From Serpentinimonas barnesii (GTDB lineage Bacteria; Pseudomonadota; Gammaproteobacteria; Burkholderiales; Burkholderiaceae_C), in NCBI RefSeq assembly GCF_000696225.1, contig NZ_BAWN01000006.1, positions 95,100 through 159,099 on the forward strand: a stretch of 64,000 bases of DNA, read 5' to 3'. How positions within the stretch are numbered: the stretch's first letter is position 1; each line of letters opens with the position of its first letter. The notes beneath the pieces are model-generated. The model saw nothing but the letters and a program-made list of their open reading frames with translations, had not been told where the DNA came from and did no database searches. The position numbers and the translations under genes are program-made. This document shows, one piece after another, positions 39,443 through 48,304 of the stretch.

Positions 39443-40431
39443 GCGCGCCCCGGCCCGGCGTGCTGATCACACGCCGCCTGTTCCCCGAGGTGCTGCAGCG
39501 CCTGGGTGAGCACTTCCAGCTGCGCGACAACCCGGACGATGTGGTTTGGAGCCCCGCCGAGCTGATTGAGCGCCTGCAAGGCCAGTGGGGCGTGCTGGCC
39601 ACCCAGGGCGACCGCATCGACGCCAGCGTGCTGGCCGCTTGCCCCGATCTGCGCGTGGTCGCCAACATGGCGGTCGGCTACAACAACCTCGACCTTGACG
39701 CGCTGGCGCGCCACGGCGTGCAAGCCAGCAACACCCCCGACGTGCTGACCGAAAGCACGGCCGACTTCGGCCTGGCGCTGCTGCTGGCCACGGCGCGGCG
39801 CATCACCGAGGGCGAGCGCTACCTGCGCGCCGGGCGCTGGCACAAGTGGGCCGCCGACATGCTCTTGGGGGCCGAGGTGCACCACAGCACGCTCGGCATT
39901 TTGGGCATGGGGCGCATCGGGCAGGCCATTGCGCGCCGCGCCGCGCATGGTTTTTCCATGCAGGTGATCTACCACAACCGCAGCCCGCTCGATGCCGCCA
40001 CCGAGCGCGCCTGCGCCGCCCGCTACGTGAGCAAAGCCGAGCTGCTGCGCCAAGCCGACCACCTGCTGCTGGTGTTGCCCTACACGCCGGCCAACCACCA
40101 CATTGTTGGTGCGGCCGAGCTGGCGCAGATGAAACCCAGCGCCACCTTGGTCAACTTGGCGCGTGGCGGCATCGTCGATGAGCTGGCGCTGGCGCAGGCG
40201 CTGCAAAGCGGCCAGATCGCCGCCGCTGGCCTCGATGTGTTCGAGGGCGAACCGCAGGTGCGGCCCGAACTGCTGGCTCTGAGCAACGTGGTGCTCACGC
40301 CCCACATCGCCAGCGCCACCCGGGGCACCCGTTTGGGCATGGCGCTGCTGGCGGCCGACAACTTGATTGCACACCACCAGCGCGGTCAACTCTTGACGCC
40401 GATCAAAGCCAGCCCAAGCCCATCCCTTTGA
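39439..40431 (+). CDS. D-2-hydroxyacid dehydrogenase (glyoxylate/hydroxypyruvate reductase type)
   Basis: The 330-residue enzyme has the NAD(P) motif GILGMGRIGQAIARR (near 153) and the catalytic triad: Arg in NLARGGIVD, Glu in DVFEGEPQV and His in LTPHIASAT. N-terminal VVANMAVGYNNLDLDAL and TPDVLTESTADFGLALLL fit glyoxylate reductases. It probably reduces glyoxylate or hydroxypyruvate. It is coupled to the nitroreductase gene by a four-base overlap; I see no pathway link between the two. Confidence 0.93.
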   Translation: MSAPRPGVLITRRLFPEVLQRLGEHFQLRDNPDDVVWSPAELIERLQGQWGVLATQGDRIDASVLAACPDLRVVANMAVGYNNLDLDALARHGVQASNTPDVLTESTADFGLALLLATARRITEGERYLRAGRWHKWAADMLLGAEVHHSTLGILGMGRIGQAIARRAAHGFSMQVIYHNRSPLDAATERACAARYVSKAELLRQADHLLLVLPYTPANHHIVGAAELAQMKPSATLVNLARGGIVDELALAQALQSGQIAAAGLDVFEGEPQVRPELLALSNVVLTPHIASATRGTRLGMALLAADNLIAHHQRGQLLTPIKASPSPSL

Positions 40432-40533
40432 ATATGCTCATGCTATTGCTAGAGTTGCTGATTTTCATGAAATCATAAAACCTAAGGCGTGTTGGACCTC
40501 GGGCCAACCACGCCGCACCCGCGCAGCTTGTGC

Positions 40534-42456
40534 ATGCCCACCAAGGAGCTTCCATTGCAGAGCGTAGAGGCCAAAGATCTGAATGGCGACCAAAATTGGT
40601 TGCACCGTTTGTTGCGCGTGCTGGCTTTTGTCGATTTGCCGATTCGTCACAAGTTTTTGTTGCTGGCAGCCGGAACCCTGTTCTGGTTTCTTGCCTTGGC
40701 GCTGGTCGCGGTGGGAGCGCTGACGCTGCTGCACTACCAGTTCCACAAGGTGGCGCAGGGGCTGTTGCCCCACCAACAGGCTGCCACCCAGGTGCTGGAG
40801 CAATTGCAGGGCTTGGAGCGTGAATTGGTGGCGCTGCCCAGCCCCGACGGGGCGCTGGATCCGGTGGCGGCGCAAGCGGTGCGCGAACGGCTGCAGGTGG
40901 TGCGCGGCATTCAGACTGGCTTGAACCTGCAGGCCACCCAAGGCGATGGCACACTGGTCGAGGACATCGTGCGGGCGTTGGCTGCCGATGCAACGCAGCA
41001 CGCCGATTACATACAAAACAGTCTGGCTGCAATGGGCCAGATCGAGCAAGCGCTCAACCGACTGCCCACGGTGCCGCAGGAGTCTGCGGCGCTGGCCAGC
41101 CAGATGCAGGCGCTTGAGGCCGCCTTGGCCAATGCCAAGGCCTTGACGCAGCAGCACGCCCAATCGATGCAGGGCGCCTACCAGCAGGCGCAAGAAAACA
41201 TAGTCGAGGTGATTCGCTACGCGGTGCACACCGTGATGCTGTTGCTCGTGCTTGCCAGCGCCTTGTTGCTGCTTTTTATCTATTGGATCATCACCGCCTT
41301 CCAGCAACCCATTGGCGCCATGATCCGCCAGATTGACTCCCTGAGCGCCGGTGAGTTTGATTCGGCCCAGAAGGTGTCCATCAAATCGCTCGATGAAATC
41401 GGAGACTTGTCCAAAAAATTCAATGCCTTGGTCGAGCGCGTCTATGGCATGACGATCTACAAGAAGGTGATCGAAGAAGACGCCTCGCTGGAGGATGTGT
41501 ATCGTCGGATGGGCCAGATGTTCGAGCGCGAGCTGGGCAGTGGCCAATACACCCTGTACGAAGTCAATGAGCCCAAGCGCGAGATGGCCGTGGTCTATCC
41601 GCCACTGGTCGGCGATGAGCACATGCATTGCGAGCCCGACATCCTGAGCGACTGCACCCAATGCCGCGCCGCCAAGACCGGGCATCGGGTGTCCTCATTC
41701 GAATTTCCCGGGGTTTGCCGCCGCTATGCGGGCCCGCAAGGGATGGGCCATGTGTGCATCCCCCTGCTAACGGGCGGGCATACCAGCGGCGTGGTGCAGT
41801 TGCGCTTCCCCATGGGGGCACAGGGCGCGGCGCTGGAGCCCGAAATGCCACAAAAACTGTTCAACGTCGGCACCTACATCGAGCAATCGGTTTCGGTGAT
41901 CGAGGCCAAGCGCCTGATGCAAACCCTGCGCGAATCGGCCACCATCGATCCGCTCACGGGGCTCTACAACCGGCGTTTTTTGCAGGAGCATACGCAACAG
42001 CTCATCAGCGGCGTGCTGCGGCGCAAAAGCCAGATTGGGCTGCTGCTGTGCGACCTGGACTACTTCAAACAAGTCAACGACACCTACGGACACGATGCTG
42101 GCGACCTGTTGCTCAAAGAGGTTTCAATCATTTTGCGCAGTTCTGTCCGCGAATCCGATGTGGTGATCCGCTTTGGCGGCGAAGAATTTCTGGTGCTGTT
42201 GCTCGACACCGAAGCGGGGCGGGCGCAACAGGTGGCCGAGAAAATCCGCCTCGCGGTCGAGAAAATGCGTGTCAACATCAACGGTGAGACGCTGAGCAAA
42301 ACCATTTCGGTCGGGGTGGCGGAGTTTCCTGGTGACACCGACGGCTTCTGGCAGGCCATCAAGTACGCCGACGTGGCGCTCTACCAAGCCAAGGAGCAGG
42401 GGCGCAACCGGGTGCTGCGCTTCGCGCCCGAGATGTGGACACAAGGGCAATTTTGA
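40534..42456 (+). CDS. Membrane-bound diguanylate cyclase with HAMP and Cys-rich GAF-like domain
   Basis: The 640-residue protein has a first membrane helix (about 43-66, FLLLAAGTLFWFLALALVAVGAL), a periplasmic helical domain with Gln-rich helices, and a second helix (about 230-252, TVMLLLVLASALLLLFIYWIITA). A HAMP segment and a GAF-like domain with Cys residues (CEPDILSDCTQCRAAKTG, then FPGVCRRY) follow. The GGDEF domain has intact FGGEEF and an RxxD inhibitory site. It makes cyclic-di-GMP in response to a periplasmic or redox cue. AAGGAG at 40543-40548 would suit a TTG start at 40555, seven codons downstream of ATG 40534. Confidence 0.9.
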   Translation: MPTKELPLQSVEAKDLNGDQNWLHRLLRVLAFVDLPIRHKFLLLAAGTLFWFLALALVAVGALTLLHYQFHKVAQGLLPHQQAATQVLEQLQGLERELVALPSPDGALDPVAAQAVRERLQVVRGIQTGLNLQATQGDGTLVEDIVRALAADATQHADYIQNSLAAMGQIEQALNRLPTVPQESAALASQMQALEAALANAKALTQQHAQSMQGAYQQAQENIVEVIRYAVHTVMLLLVLASALLLLFIYWIITAFQQPIGAMIRQIDSLSAGEFDSAQKVSIKSLDEIGDLSKKFNALVERVYGMTIYKKVIEEDASLEDVYRRMGQMFERELGSGQYTLYEVNEPKREMAVVYPPLVGDEHMHCEPDILSDCTQCRAAKTGHRVSSFEFPGVCRRYAGPQGMGHVCIPLLTGGHTSGVVQLRFPMGAQGAALEPEMPQKLFNVGTYIEQSVSVIEAKRLMQTLRESATIDPLTGLYNRRFLQEHTQQLISGVLRRKSQIGLLLCDLDYFKQVNDTYGHDAGDLLLKEVSIILRSSVRESDVVIRFGGEEFLVLLLDTEAGRAQQVAEKIRLAVEKMRVNINGETLSKTISVGVAEFPGDTDGFWQAIKYADVALYQAKEQGRNRVLRFAPEMWTQGQF

Positions 42457-42600
42457 GCCCGGCTTGGCACGATCTCGGAGGCCGGCCCGCTTGTGATGCG
42501 TCGGGGTAGGGCAGGCTGGCCGCGTTTCATCTGCATTTATCGGCGGATGCGGGGCCACCGTCAGGTGTTTTGAGACAAAAAATTATTACACTCAGCCCCC

Positions 42601-44925
42601 ATGGCGCAAACTTCCCCTCACGAACACCCGGCCAACGCCATGAGCTTGGGCGCGCGCACGGCCTTTGTGCTGGTTCCGCTGCTGGCTTTTCTTGCGGTGC
42701 TGTGGACGGCGGCCACGCAGCCGCTGCCGCTGGACATCACCCTGCCCTGGATTCCGGCGCTGGGGGTGGAGCTGGACTTTCACATCGACGGCCTGACGCT
42801 GCTCATGCTGCTGCTGATCACAGGCATCGGCATCGCCGTGTTCATCTATGCCGGTGGCTACTTGGCCGGGCATCCGCAGCAAAACCAGCTCTATATTTTG
42901 CTGACGCTGTTCATGTTCGCCATGATCGGCACCGTCATGGCCGACAACCTGATCGTGCTGTTCCTATTCTGGGAGGCGACCAGCCTGCTCTCGTTCCTGC
43001 TGGTGGGCTTCAATCACGAAGACCCCAAGAGCCGCAAATCGGCGCAGCAGGCGCTGGTGGTGACGGGCGGCGGCGGTCTGGCGCTGCTGGCCGGGGCGAT
43101 TTTGCTCGGCCAGATCATGGGCACCTACTCGATCCAAGAGATCATCACCGCGCTGCCCAACACCGAGATCACCCCGGCCCTGACGACCGCGCTGGTGCTG
43201 ATTTTGTTGGGTGCCTTCACCAAGAGCGCGCAGTTTCCATTTCACTTCTGGCTGCCCAACGCCATGTCGGCCCCGACGCCGGTGTCGGCCTACCTGCACT
43301 CGGCCACCATGGTCAAGCTCGGTGTGTACCTGCTGGCGCGGCTCGACCCGGGTTTTGGCGACTGGATGATGTGGCAGTGGACGCTGCAACTCGTCGGTTC
43401 GCTCACCGCCGCCTGGGGCATGCTGCTGGCGCTGCGCGAGCGCGATTTGAAACGCATCCTGGCCTGGTCCACCGTGGCTACGCTGGGCACGCTGGTGATG
43501 CTGGTGGGCAAGACCGGACACGGGGCCACGGTGGCGGTCAGTGCGCTGCTGCTGGCGCACGCGCTCTACAAGGCGCCGCTGTTTTTCGTCGCTGGCAACG
43601 TGGACCACGGCACCGGCACCCGCATCATCGACCGCCTAGGCAACCTGCGCCACGCCATGCCCTGGACGGCGGCTGCGGCCTTGCTGGCCGGTTTGTCGAT
43701 GGCCGGCATTCCGCTCTCCTTTGGCTACGTGGTCAAAGACGTGGTGGGGCAGGCCGGGGCGCTGGGCGCCATATCGGAATTGGTCAAGTTTGCCAACACC
43801 ATTTTCGCCGCGGTGGCGGTGGCGGTGGCGGCGGTGGCGGCGGTGCGGGTGTTCTGGCGCCACCCGGGCCACAACCTGACCCCGCCCGACGCCCACGAGG
43901 GTGGTCTGGCGCTGTACGGGCCGCCGCTGGTGCTGGCGGGCATCGGCATCGTGCTCGGGGTCTTTCCCTTCTTGGCCGACGGGCTGATGAGCCTGGCCGC
44001 GCACGCCATGACACCGCGCGCCGAGGCGATGGCGGTGCATTTTGCGCTCGAATTCGGCCCGGCGGCTTTGCTCTCGCTGGCCACCACCTTGGCCATCGGG
44101 GCGTTGGTGTTCATTTACTGGGACCCGCTGCACCGGCGCTTCGACCGCATCTTGGCCAAGTTCGATCGCTCCGGTTCGCTGGCGCAGTACGAGCGCTTCA
44201 TCAACGGCATTCCGGTGTTGGCGGCGCATTCCACCCGCTGGTTGCAGGGCGGCGATCTGAGCCAGTACAGCTTGGTGTTGGTGTCCTTTGTGGGTGTTTT
44301 CATGGGGGCTGCCTTGGTGGCGGGCTGGAGCCAGTGGTTGTGGCCGGCTTGGGTCATGCCTTCAGCCGGCTTCATCGGCGCCTGTGTGCTGATTGCATCT
44401 GGGGCACTGCTGGCGCTGTTTCAGCGCGATCGGCTGGTGCTGTTGCTGTCCACTGGGCTGGTGGGTTTTGGCAGCGGCGTGTTCTACCTCTACGCGGGCG
44501 CGCCGGATGTGGCTTACACCCAGTTCGCGGTCGAGTCGGTGTTTGTGATCGTGGTGGCTTCGGTGCTGCTCAAGCTGCGCCAGCGCGGCCGTGGCCAAGG
44601 GCTGGAGCAGACGCACTCGATGCGCGGGGCGCTGCCGGTGGCGCTGGTGTTTGGCGGCGTGATCGCGGTGTGGCTGCTGGTGGTTTCGGGGGTGGAGTTC
44701 AATCCGCAACTGCACCAATTCTTTGGCCAGGTGAGCGTGCCCGAAGCGCATGGGCGCAACGTGGTGAACGTGGTGCTGGTCGATTTCCGCGCCCTCGACA
44801 CCCTAGGTGAAATCGTGGTGGTCACGCTCTCGTTCTTGGCCGCCATCGCGCTGCTGCAGGCGGTGCGTGGGCACGCTAAGCGCCAACGCGCACTAGACAA
44901 AACCAAAGCCGGAGGTGCCGCATGA
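42601..44925 (+). CDS. mrpA: Na+/H+ antiporter subunit A (Mrp/Mnh complex)
   Basis: MrpA (774 aa) is the largest membrane subunit, related to NuoL of complex I. Many transmembrane helices are seen, with the conserved FLFWEATSLLSFLLVGFNHED, a proton-path segment KSAQFPFHFWLPNAMSAPTPVSAYLHSATMVK and the buried Lys/His of LLLAHALYKAPLFFVAGNVDHGTGTR. The C-terminal third contains the MbhD/MbhE-like segments (VAYTQFAVESVFVIVVASVL). It is the first of seven overlapping genes. ATG 42640 is an alternative start. The 144 bp upstream hold no clear promoter. Confidence 0.95.
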   Translation: MAQTSPHEHPANAMSLGARTAFVLVPLLAFLAVLWTAATQPLPLDITLPWIPALGVELDFHIDGLTLLMLLLITGIGIAVFIYAGGYLAGHPQQNQLYILLTLFMFAMIGTVMADNLIVLFLFWEATSLLSFLLVGFNHEDPKSRKSAQQALVVTGGGGLALLAGAILLGQIMGTYSIQEIITALPNTEITPALTTALVLILLGAFTKSAQFPFHFWLPNAMSAPTPVSAYLHSATMVKLGVYLLARLDPGFGDWMMWQWTLQLVGSLTAAWGMLLALRERDLKRILAWSTVATLGTLVMLVGKTGHGATVAVSALLLAHALYKAPLFFVAGNVDHGTGTRIIDRLGNLRHAMPWTAAAALLAGLSMAGIPLSFGYVVKDVVGQAGALGAISELVKFANTIFAAVAVAVAAVAAVRVFWRHPGHNLTPPDAHEGGLALYGPPLVLAGIGIVLGVFPFLADGLMSLAAHAMTPRAEAMAVHFALEFGPAALLSLATTLAIGALVFIYWDPLHRRFDRILAKFDRSGSLAQYERFINGIPVLAAHSTRWLQGGDLSQYSLVLVSFVGVFMGAALVAGWSQWLWPAWVMPSAGFIGACVLIASGALLALFQRDRLVLLLSTGLVGFGSGVFYLYAGAPDVAYTQFAVESVFVIVVASVLLKLRQRGRGQGLEQTHSMRGALPVALVFGGVIAVWLLVVSGVEFNPQLHQFFGQVSVPEAHGRNVVNVVLVDFRALDTLGEIVVVTLSFLAAIALLQAVRGHAKRQRALDKTKAGGAA

Positions 44926-45398
44926 ACCGGCGCGTGGTGATTCTGGAGTCGATTGCCGGCCCCTTGTATGTGACGATCCTGCTGGCCTCGCTCTGGGTGC
45001 TGCTGCGCGGGCACAACGAGCCCGGCGGCGGCTTCATCGGCGGCTTGCTGGCCGTGACCGCATCGGTGCTGTGGGCGGTGGCGCACGGGCGTGTGGCGGC
45101 CACTGCGCGCCTGCCCTACGGCAGTGCGATGCGCCTGACCGTGATCGGCATTGGCATCGGCGTGCTCTCGGGCATTCCGGCGCTGCTGCTGGGCTTGCCC
45201 TACCTAACGCACCTGTGGGGCCATATCCCACTCGGTTTTACCGAGCTCAAGGTTTCGACCGTGATCATTTTCGACCTCGGCGTCTATCTGGCGGTCTGGG
45301 GCGGTTTGGCCGGTTACGCCATCGAGCTGCTCGGCATGGACGAGCCCGACGCCCACGACGACACAGCGGCCGATGCGGCCCAGGAGCTGCGCGCATGA
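44922..45398 (+). CDS. mrpB: Na+/H+ antiporter subunit B
   Basis: MrpB (158 aa) has four hydrophobic segments and the family signature LLRGHNEPGGGFIGGLLAVTASVLWAVAHG near residues 28-57. It overlaps mrpA by four bases and mrpC by four. In the complex it packs against the MrpA C-terminal part. Having a separate mrpB marks the seven-gene arrangement. Confidence 0.94.
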   Translation: MNRRVVILESIAGPLYVTILLASLWVLLRGHNEPGGGFIGGLLAVTASVLWAVAHGRVAATARLPYGSAMRLTVIGIGIGVLSGIPALLLGLPYLTHLWGHIPLGFTELKVSTVIIFDLGVYLAVWGGLAGYAIELLGMDEPDAHDDTAADAAQELRA

Positions 45399-45844
45399 TC
45401 TGGTTGCTGGCCCTCACCATCTGGATCACCGTCACCGCAGGTATTTATTTGGCGCTGTCGCGTGATGTGTTTCGCTGCGTGTTTGGCTTGGGCATATTGG
45501 GTAGCGCAGCCATTTTGGTTTTGTTTGCCTCCGGTCGTTTGGGCAGTGTGCAACCGGCCGTGATCCCCTTGGGCGAAACCGTGCTGCGCGACGCCGCCAA
45601 CCCGTTGAGCCAAGCGTTGGCTCTGACCGCGATCGTGATCGGCTTTGCCCTGATCTGTTTTTCTGTCGTTGTGGCGCTGCGCCTGATTCAGCGTGCCGAC
45701 ACCGACGACACACTGGCCCTGCGCATGTCTGAACCCATCCCGACCGACCCCATCAAGCCGCCCTACAACGGGGCCGAGCACGAACCTGCACAGCCTGCTG
45801 CAACCCCTGCCGCCAGCGCGACCAAGCTGGAGGGGGTGGCATGA
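45395..45844 (+). CDS. mrpC: Na+/H+ antiporter subunit C (NuoK-like)
   Basis: MrpC (149 aa) has three transmembrane helices in the NuoK/MrpC pattern: IWLLALTIWITVTAGIYLALS, FRCVFGLGILGSAAILVLFASG and PLSQALALTAIVIGFALICFSVVVAL. The extended C-terminal tail (Pro/Ala-rich) is poorly conserved. The frame stays open upstream, but the start is fixed by the ATGA overlap with mrpB. Confidence 0.93.
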   Translation: MIWLLALTIWITVTAGIYLALSRDVFRCVFGLGILGSAAILVLFASGRLGSVQPAVIPLGETVLRDAANPLSQALALTAIVIGFALICFSVVVALRLIQRADTDDTLALRMSEPIPTDPIKPPYNGAEHEPAQPAATPAASATKLEGVA

Positions 45845-47295
45845 CTTGGCTTGCTGCGACGCCGGTGCTGGTGCCCATGGTCACCATGGTGGCCACGGCG
45901 CTGGCGTACAAAAACCCGCGCCTGCAAGCCGCAATTAGCTTGCTGGGTGCTCTGGCTTTTCTGGTTTGCGCGCTCGCCTTGGTGGCGGTGGCGCATCAAG
46001 ACCAGGCAGCGCAGACCGTGTTTGGCGACTGGGGAGCGCCCTACGGCATCGAGTTTGCCATCGACCGGCTCAGTGCCGCCATGGTCTTGATGGCGGCCTT
46101 CATGGGCACGGTTTGCCTGATCTTTATGCTCAGCGACGCCGACACCGGTTCGCGCCACCCCATGGTGTTGCCGCTCCTGCATGGGGTGCTGTGCGGTGCG
46201 GGTGGGGCTTTTGCCACGGCCGACTTGTTCAACCTGTACGTCTGGTTCGAGGTCATGCTGGTGGCGGCCATGGGCCTGTTTGCACTGGGGGGCCGAGTTG
46301 ACCAGCTCGATGCCACTTTCAAGTACTACGTGCTCAACATTTTTGGCACCCTGTTTTTCCTGATCGCCGTCGCCATGGTTTATGCCGCGACCGGGCATCT
46401 AAACTATACGGCGGTGGCCCAAGCCATCCCCTATCTGTCAACGGGCATGATGACCTTGCTGGCGGTGGGTTTGCTGCTGTCTTTTCTCATCAAATCGGCG
46501 GCTTTCCCGGTCTTTGCTTGGTTGCCGGCCTCCTACCATACCTTGCCGGCCCCGGTGCTGGCGCTGTTTGCTGCCGTCTTGACCAAGGTGGGCGTCTATG
46601 CGGTGCTGCGCACCTTGGGCGACATTTTTGTGGGCGCACCCGATTTCATCTACGTGGTGCTGGGCTGGATCGCCGTGGGCTCGATGGTGTTTGGCGTGAT
46701 TGGTGCCGCTTACCACTGGGACATGCGGCGCATTCTGGCTTTTCACAGCGTGAGCCAGATAGGCTACATTTTGCTGGCCGTGGCGCTTGCCAGCCAAGCG
46801 GGCCATGCAGCAGCATTGTTCTACATTTTGCACCACAGCATCGTCAAAGCCAATCTGTTCTTGATCGCTGCCATCATCTGGCGCTTGAGCGGCGACTACG
46901 ATCTGCGCCGCATCGGTGGGTTGTACAAAACCCAGCCCTTGCTGGCTGTGCTGTTCTTCATCATGGCCATGTCGCTGGTTGGGATTCCGCCCTTTACCGG
47001 TTTTTGGGCCAAGGTGATGGTGGTGCAAGAAACCATTGCCCAAGGTCAGATTGCTTGGACTTTCTTTGCGCTGTTGGTCGGCATGTTGACGCTTTACTCA
47101 ATGGCCAAGATCTGGATGGAGGCTTTTTGGAAGCCGCACCCGAATCCGGCGTGGCGCCCACCGAAAGTCACCCAACTTGGGCCAGCTTGGATTGCCAGCT
47201 TGGGTTTGGCTGTGCTGATGCTGGTTATTTCCTTGTATCCGCAGCCGCTGATCGAATACGCCCAAGCGGCCGCCAAAACCCTGGGGGCCCCCTGA
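45841..47295 (+). CDS. mrpD: Na+/H+ antiporter subunit D (NuoN/M-like)
   Basis: MrpD (484 aa) is a proton-pumping antiporter-like membrane subunit with about 14 helices. The conserved Glu lies in DLFNLYVWFEVMLVAAMGLF, the Lys in LLSFLIKSAAFPVFAWLPASYHTLPAPV, and LHHSIVKANLFLIAAI is the channel region. It overlaps mrpC by four bases. With MrpA it carries the proton/sodium path. Confidence 0.95.
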   Translation: MTWLAATPVLVPMVTMVATALAYKNPRLQAAISLLGALAFLVCALALVAVAHQDQAAQTVFGDWGAPYGIEFAIDRLSAAMVLMAAFMGTVCLIFMLSDADTGSRHPMVLPLLHGVLCGAGGAFATADLFNLYVWFEVMLVAAMGLFALGGRVDQLDATFKYYVLNIFGTLFFLIAVAMVYAATGHLNYTAVAQAIPYLSTGMMTLLAVGLLLSFLIKSAAFPVFAWLPASYHTLPAPVLALFAAVLTKVGVYAVLRTLGDIFVGAPDFIYVVLGWIAVGSMVFGVIGAAYHWDMRRILAFHSVSQIGYILLAVALASQAGHAAALFYILHHSIVKANLFLIAAIIWRLSGDYDLRRIGGLYKTQPLLAVLFFIMAMSLVGIPPFTGFWAKVMVVQETIAQGQIAWTFFALLVGMLTLYSMAKIWMEAFWKPHPNPAWRPPKVTQLGPAWIASLGLAVLMLVISLYPQPLIEYAQAAAKTLGAP

Positions 47296-47297
47296 CC

Positions 47298-47651
47298 ATG
47301 ATGCGGTTCAAACCCATTGCCGCCGTCGTGCTGCTGGCGCGTTTCCTCAAGGCCGTGGTGCTCTCGGGCATCCAGACCGTGCAGGTGATTTTGCGCGCCA
47401 GTTTCGGCCAGCGCACGCCACCGCCAGCGGCCTTTTTGCGCGTCCACTTCGCCCCCATGAGCCCGATGGGCGCTTCGCTGTTGGGTTGCATGATCACCCT
47501 CACGCCCGGCACCACCACGCTGGATATCGACATGGAAAACCGCATAATTTTGATGCACGTGCTCGACGCCTCTGACACCGACGCCATCGTGCAAGGCATC
47601 CGCGACGACTTCGAGTCCGGCCTGGTGCCGCTGTTTGGGGTGCGCGCATGA
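47298..47651 (+). CDS. mrpE: Na+/H+ antiporter subunit E
   Basis: MrpE (117 aa) has one or two N-terminal hydrophobic segments (AAVVLLARFLKAVVLSGIQTVQVIL), then the MrpE core with LLGCMITLTPGTTTLDIDMENRIILMHVLD. It starts 2 bp after the mrpD stop at ATG ATG (47298 or 47301) and overlaps mrpF by four bases. It is somewhat shorter at the N-terminus than many MrpE proteins (about 160 aa). Confidence 0.9.
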   Translation: MMRFKPIAAVVLLARFLKAVVLSGIQTVQVILRASFGQRTPPPAAFLRVHFAPMSPMGASLLGCMITLTPGTTTLDIDMENRIILMHVLDASDTDAIVQGIRDDFESGLVPLFGVRA

Positions 47652-47932
47652 TGCTCTGGTTGGCCACCACCTTGCTGGTTTTGTGTGCGCTGGGCGCCTG
47701 CGGCCTGGCCACTTGGCGCATCGTGCAAGGCCCCACCCACGCCGACCGGGTGGTGGCGCTCGACATCATGCTGGCGGCCGCCGTGGGCTTGTGCGTGGCG
47801 GCCTCGATCTATACCGCGCGCACCGTGTTTCTGGATGTGGCGATCGGGCTGGCGCTGGTCGGTTTCGTGGCCACCGTGGGCTGGGCCCGGGTGGTGGACA
47901 AAGGGGCGGATCAACAAGGGGCCGATCAATGA
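47648..47932 (+). CDS. mrpF: Na+/H+ antiporter subunit F
   Basis: MrpF (94 aa) has three transmembrane helices and the family motif RIVQGPTHADRVVALDIMLAAAVGLC near residues 24-49, then FLDVAIGLALVGFVATVGWARV. It overlaps mrpE and mrpG by four bases each. Its tail is duplicated-looking (KGADQQGADQ). Confidence 0.93.
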   Translation: MMLWLATTLLVLCALGACGLATWRIVQGPTHADRVVALDIMLAAAVGLCVAASIYTARTVFLDVAIGLALVGFVATVGWARVVDKGADQQGADQ

Positions 47933-48285
47933 TGCTCGACGCGCTGGTTTCGGTTTTTCTGCTCGCCGGCGGGGTGCTGCTGCTGATTGCTGCCTGGGGC
48001 GTGGTGGCGCTGCCCGATGCGTTGTCGCGCCAGCACGCCGCCACCAAGGCCGGCACCTTTGCGCTGGCAATGGTCTGCATCGGGGCCATGCTGTTTGCGC
48101 TCGACTGGGCCTGGAGCTGGCGCATCCTGCTCATTTTGGGCTTTTTGCTGGCCACGCTGCCGGTGGCCTCGCACCTGCTGGCGCGCGCCGCGGTGCGCGA
48201 ATCCAACTTGGTGCCGGATGCCAGCCAGGTGCGCCTGATTGGCGACGACCCGGCGCAAGCCAGTAAGCCGGGCAGCCGCAGCTGA
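47929..48285 (+). CDS. mrpG: Na+/H+ antiporter subunit G
   Basis: MrpG (118 aa) has three helices and the conserved GVVALPDALSRQHAATKAGTFALAMVCIGAML. It closes the seven-gene operon; the convergent LOG gene ends 19 bp beyond its stop. All seven genes are intact and tightly overlapping, so the whole complex should be made. Confidence 0.93.
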   Translation: MMLDALVSVFLLAGGVLLLIAAWGVVALPDALSRQHAATKAGTFALAMVCIGAMLFALDWAWSWRILLILGFLLATLPVASHLLARAAVRESNLVPDASQVRLIGDDPAQASKPGSRS

Positions 48286-48304
48286 CCCCTCGACCCCCGC
48301 CCCC

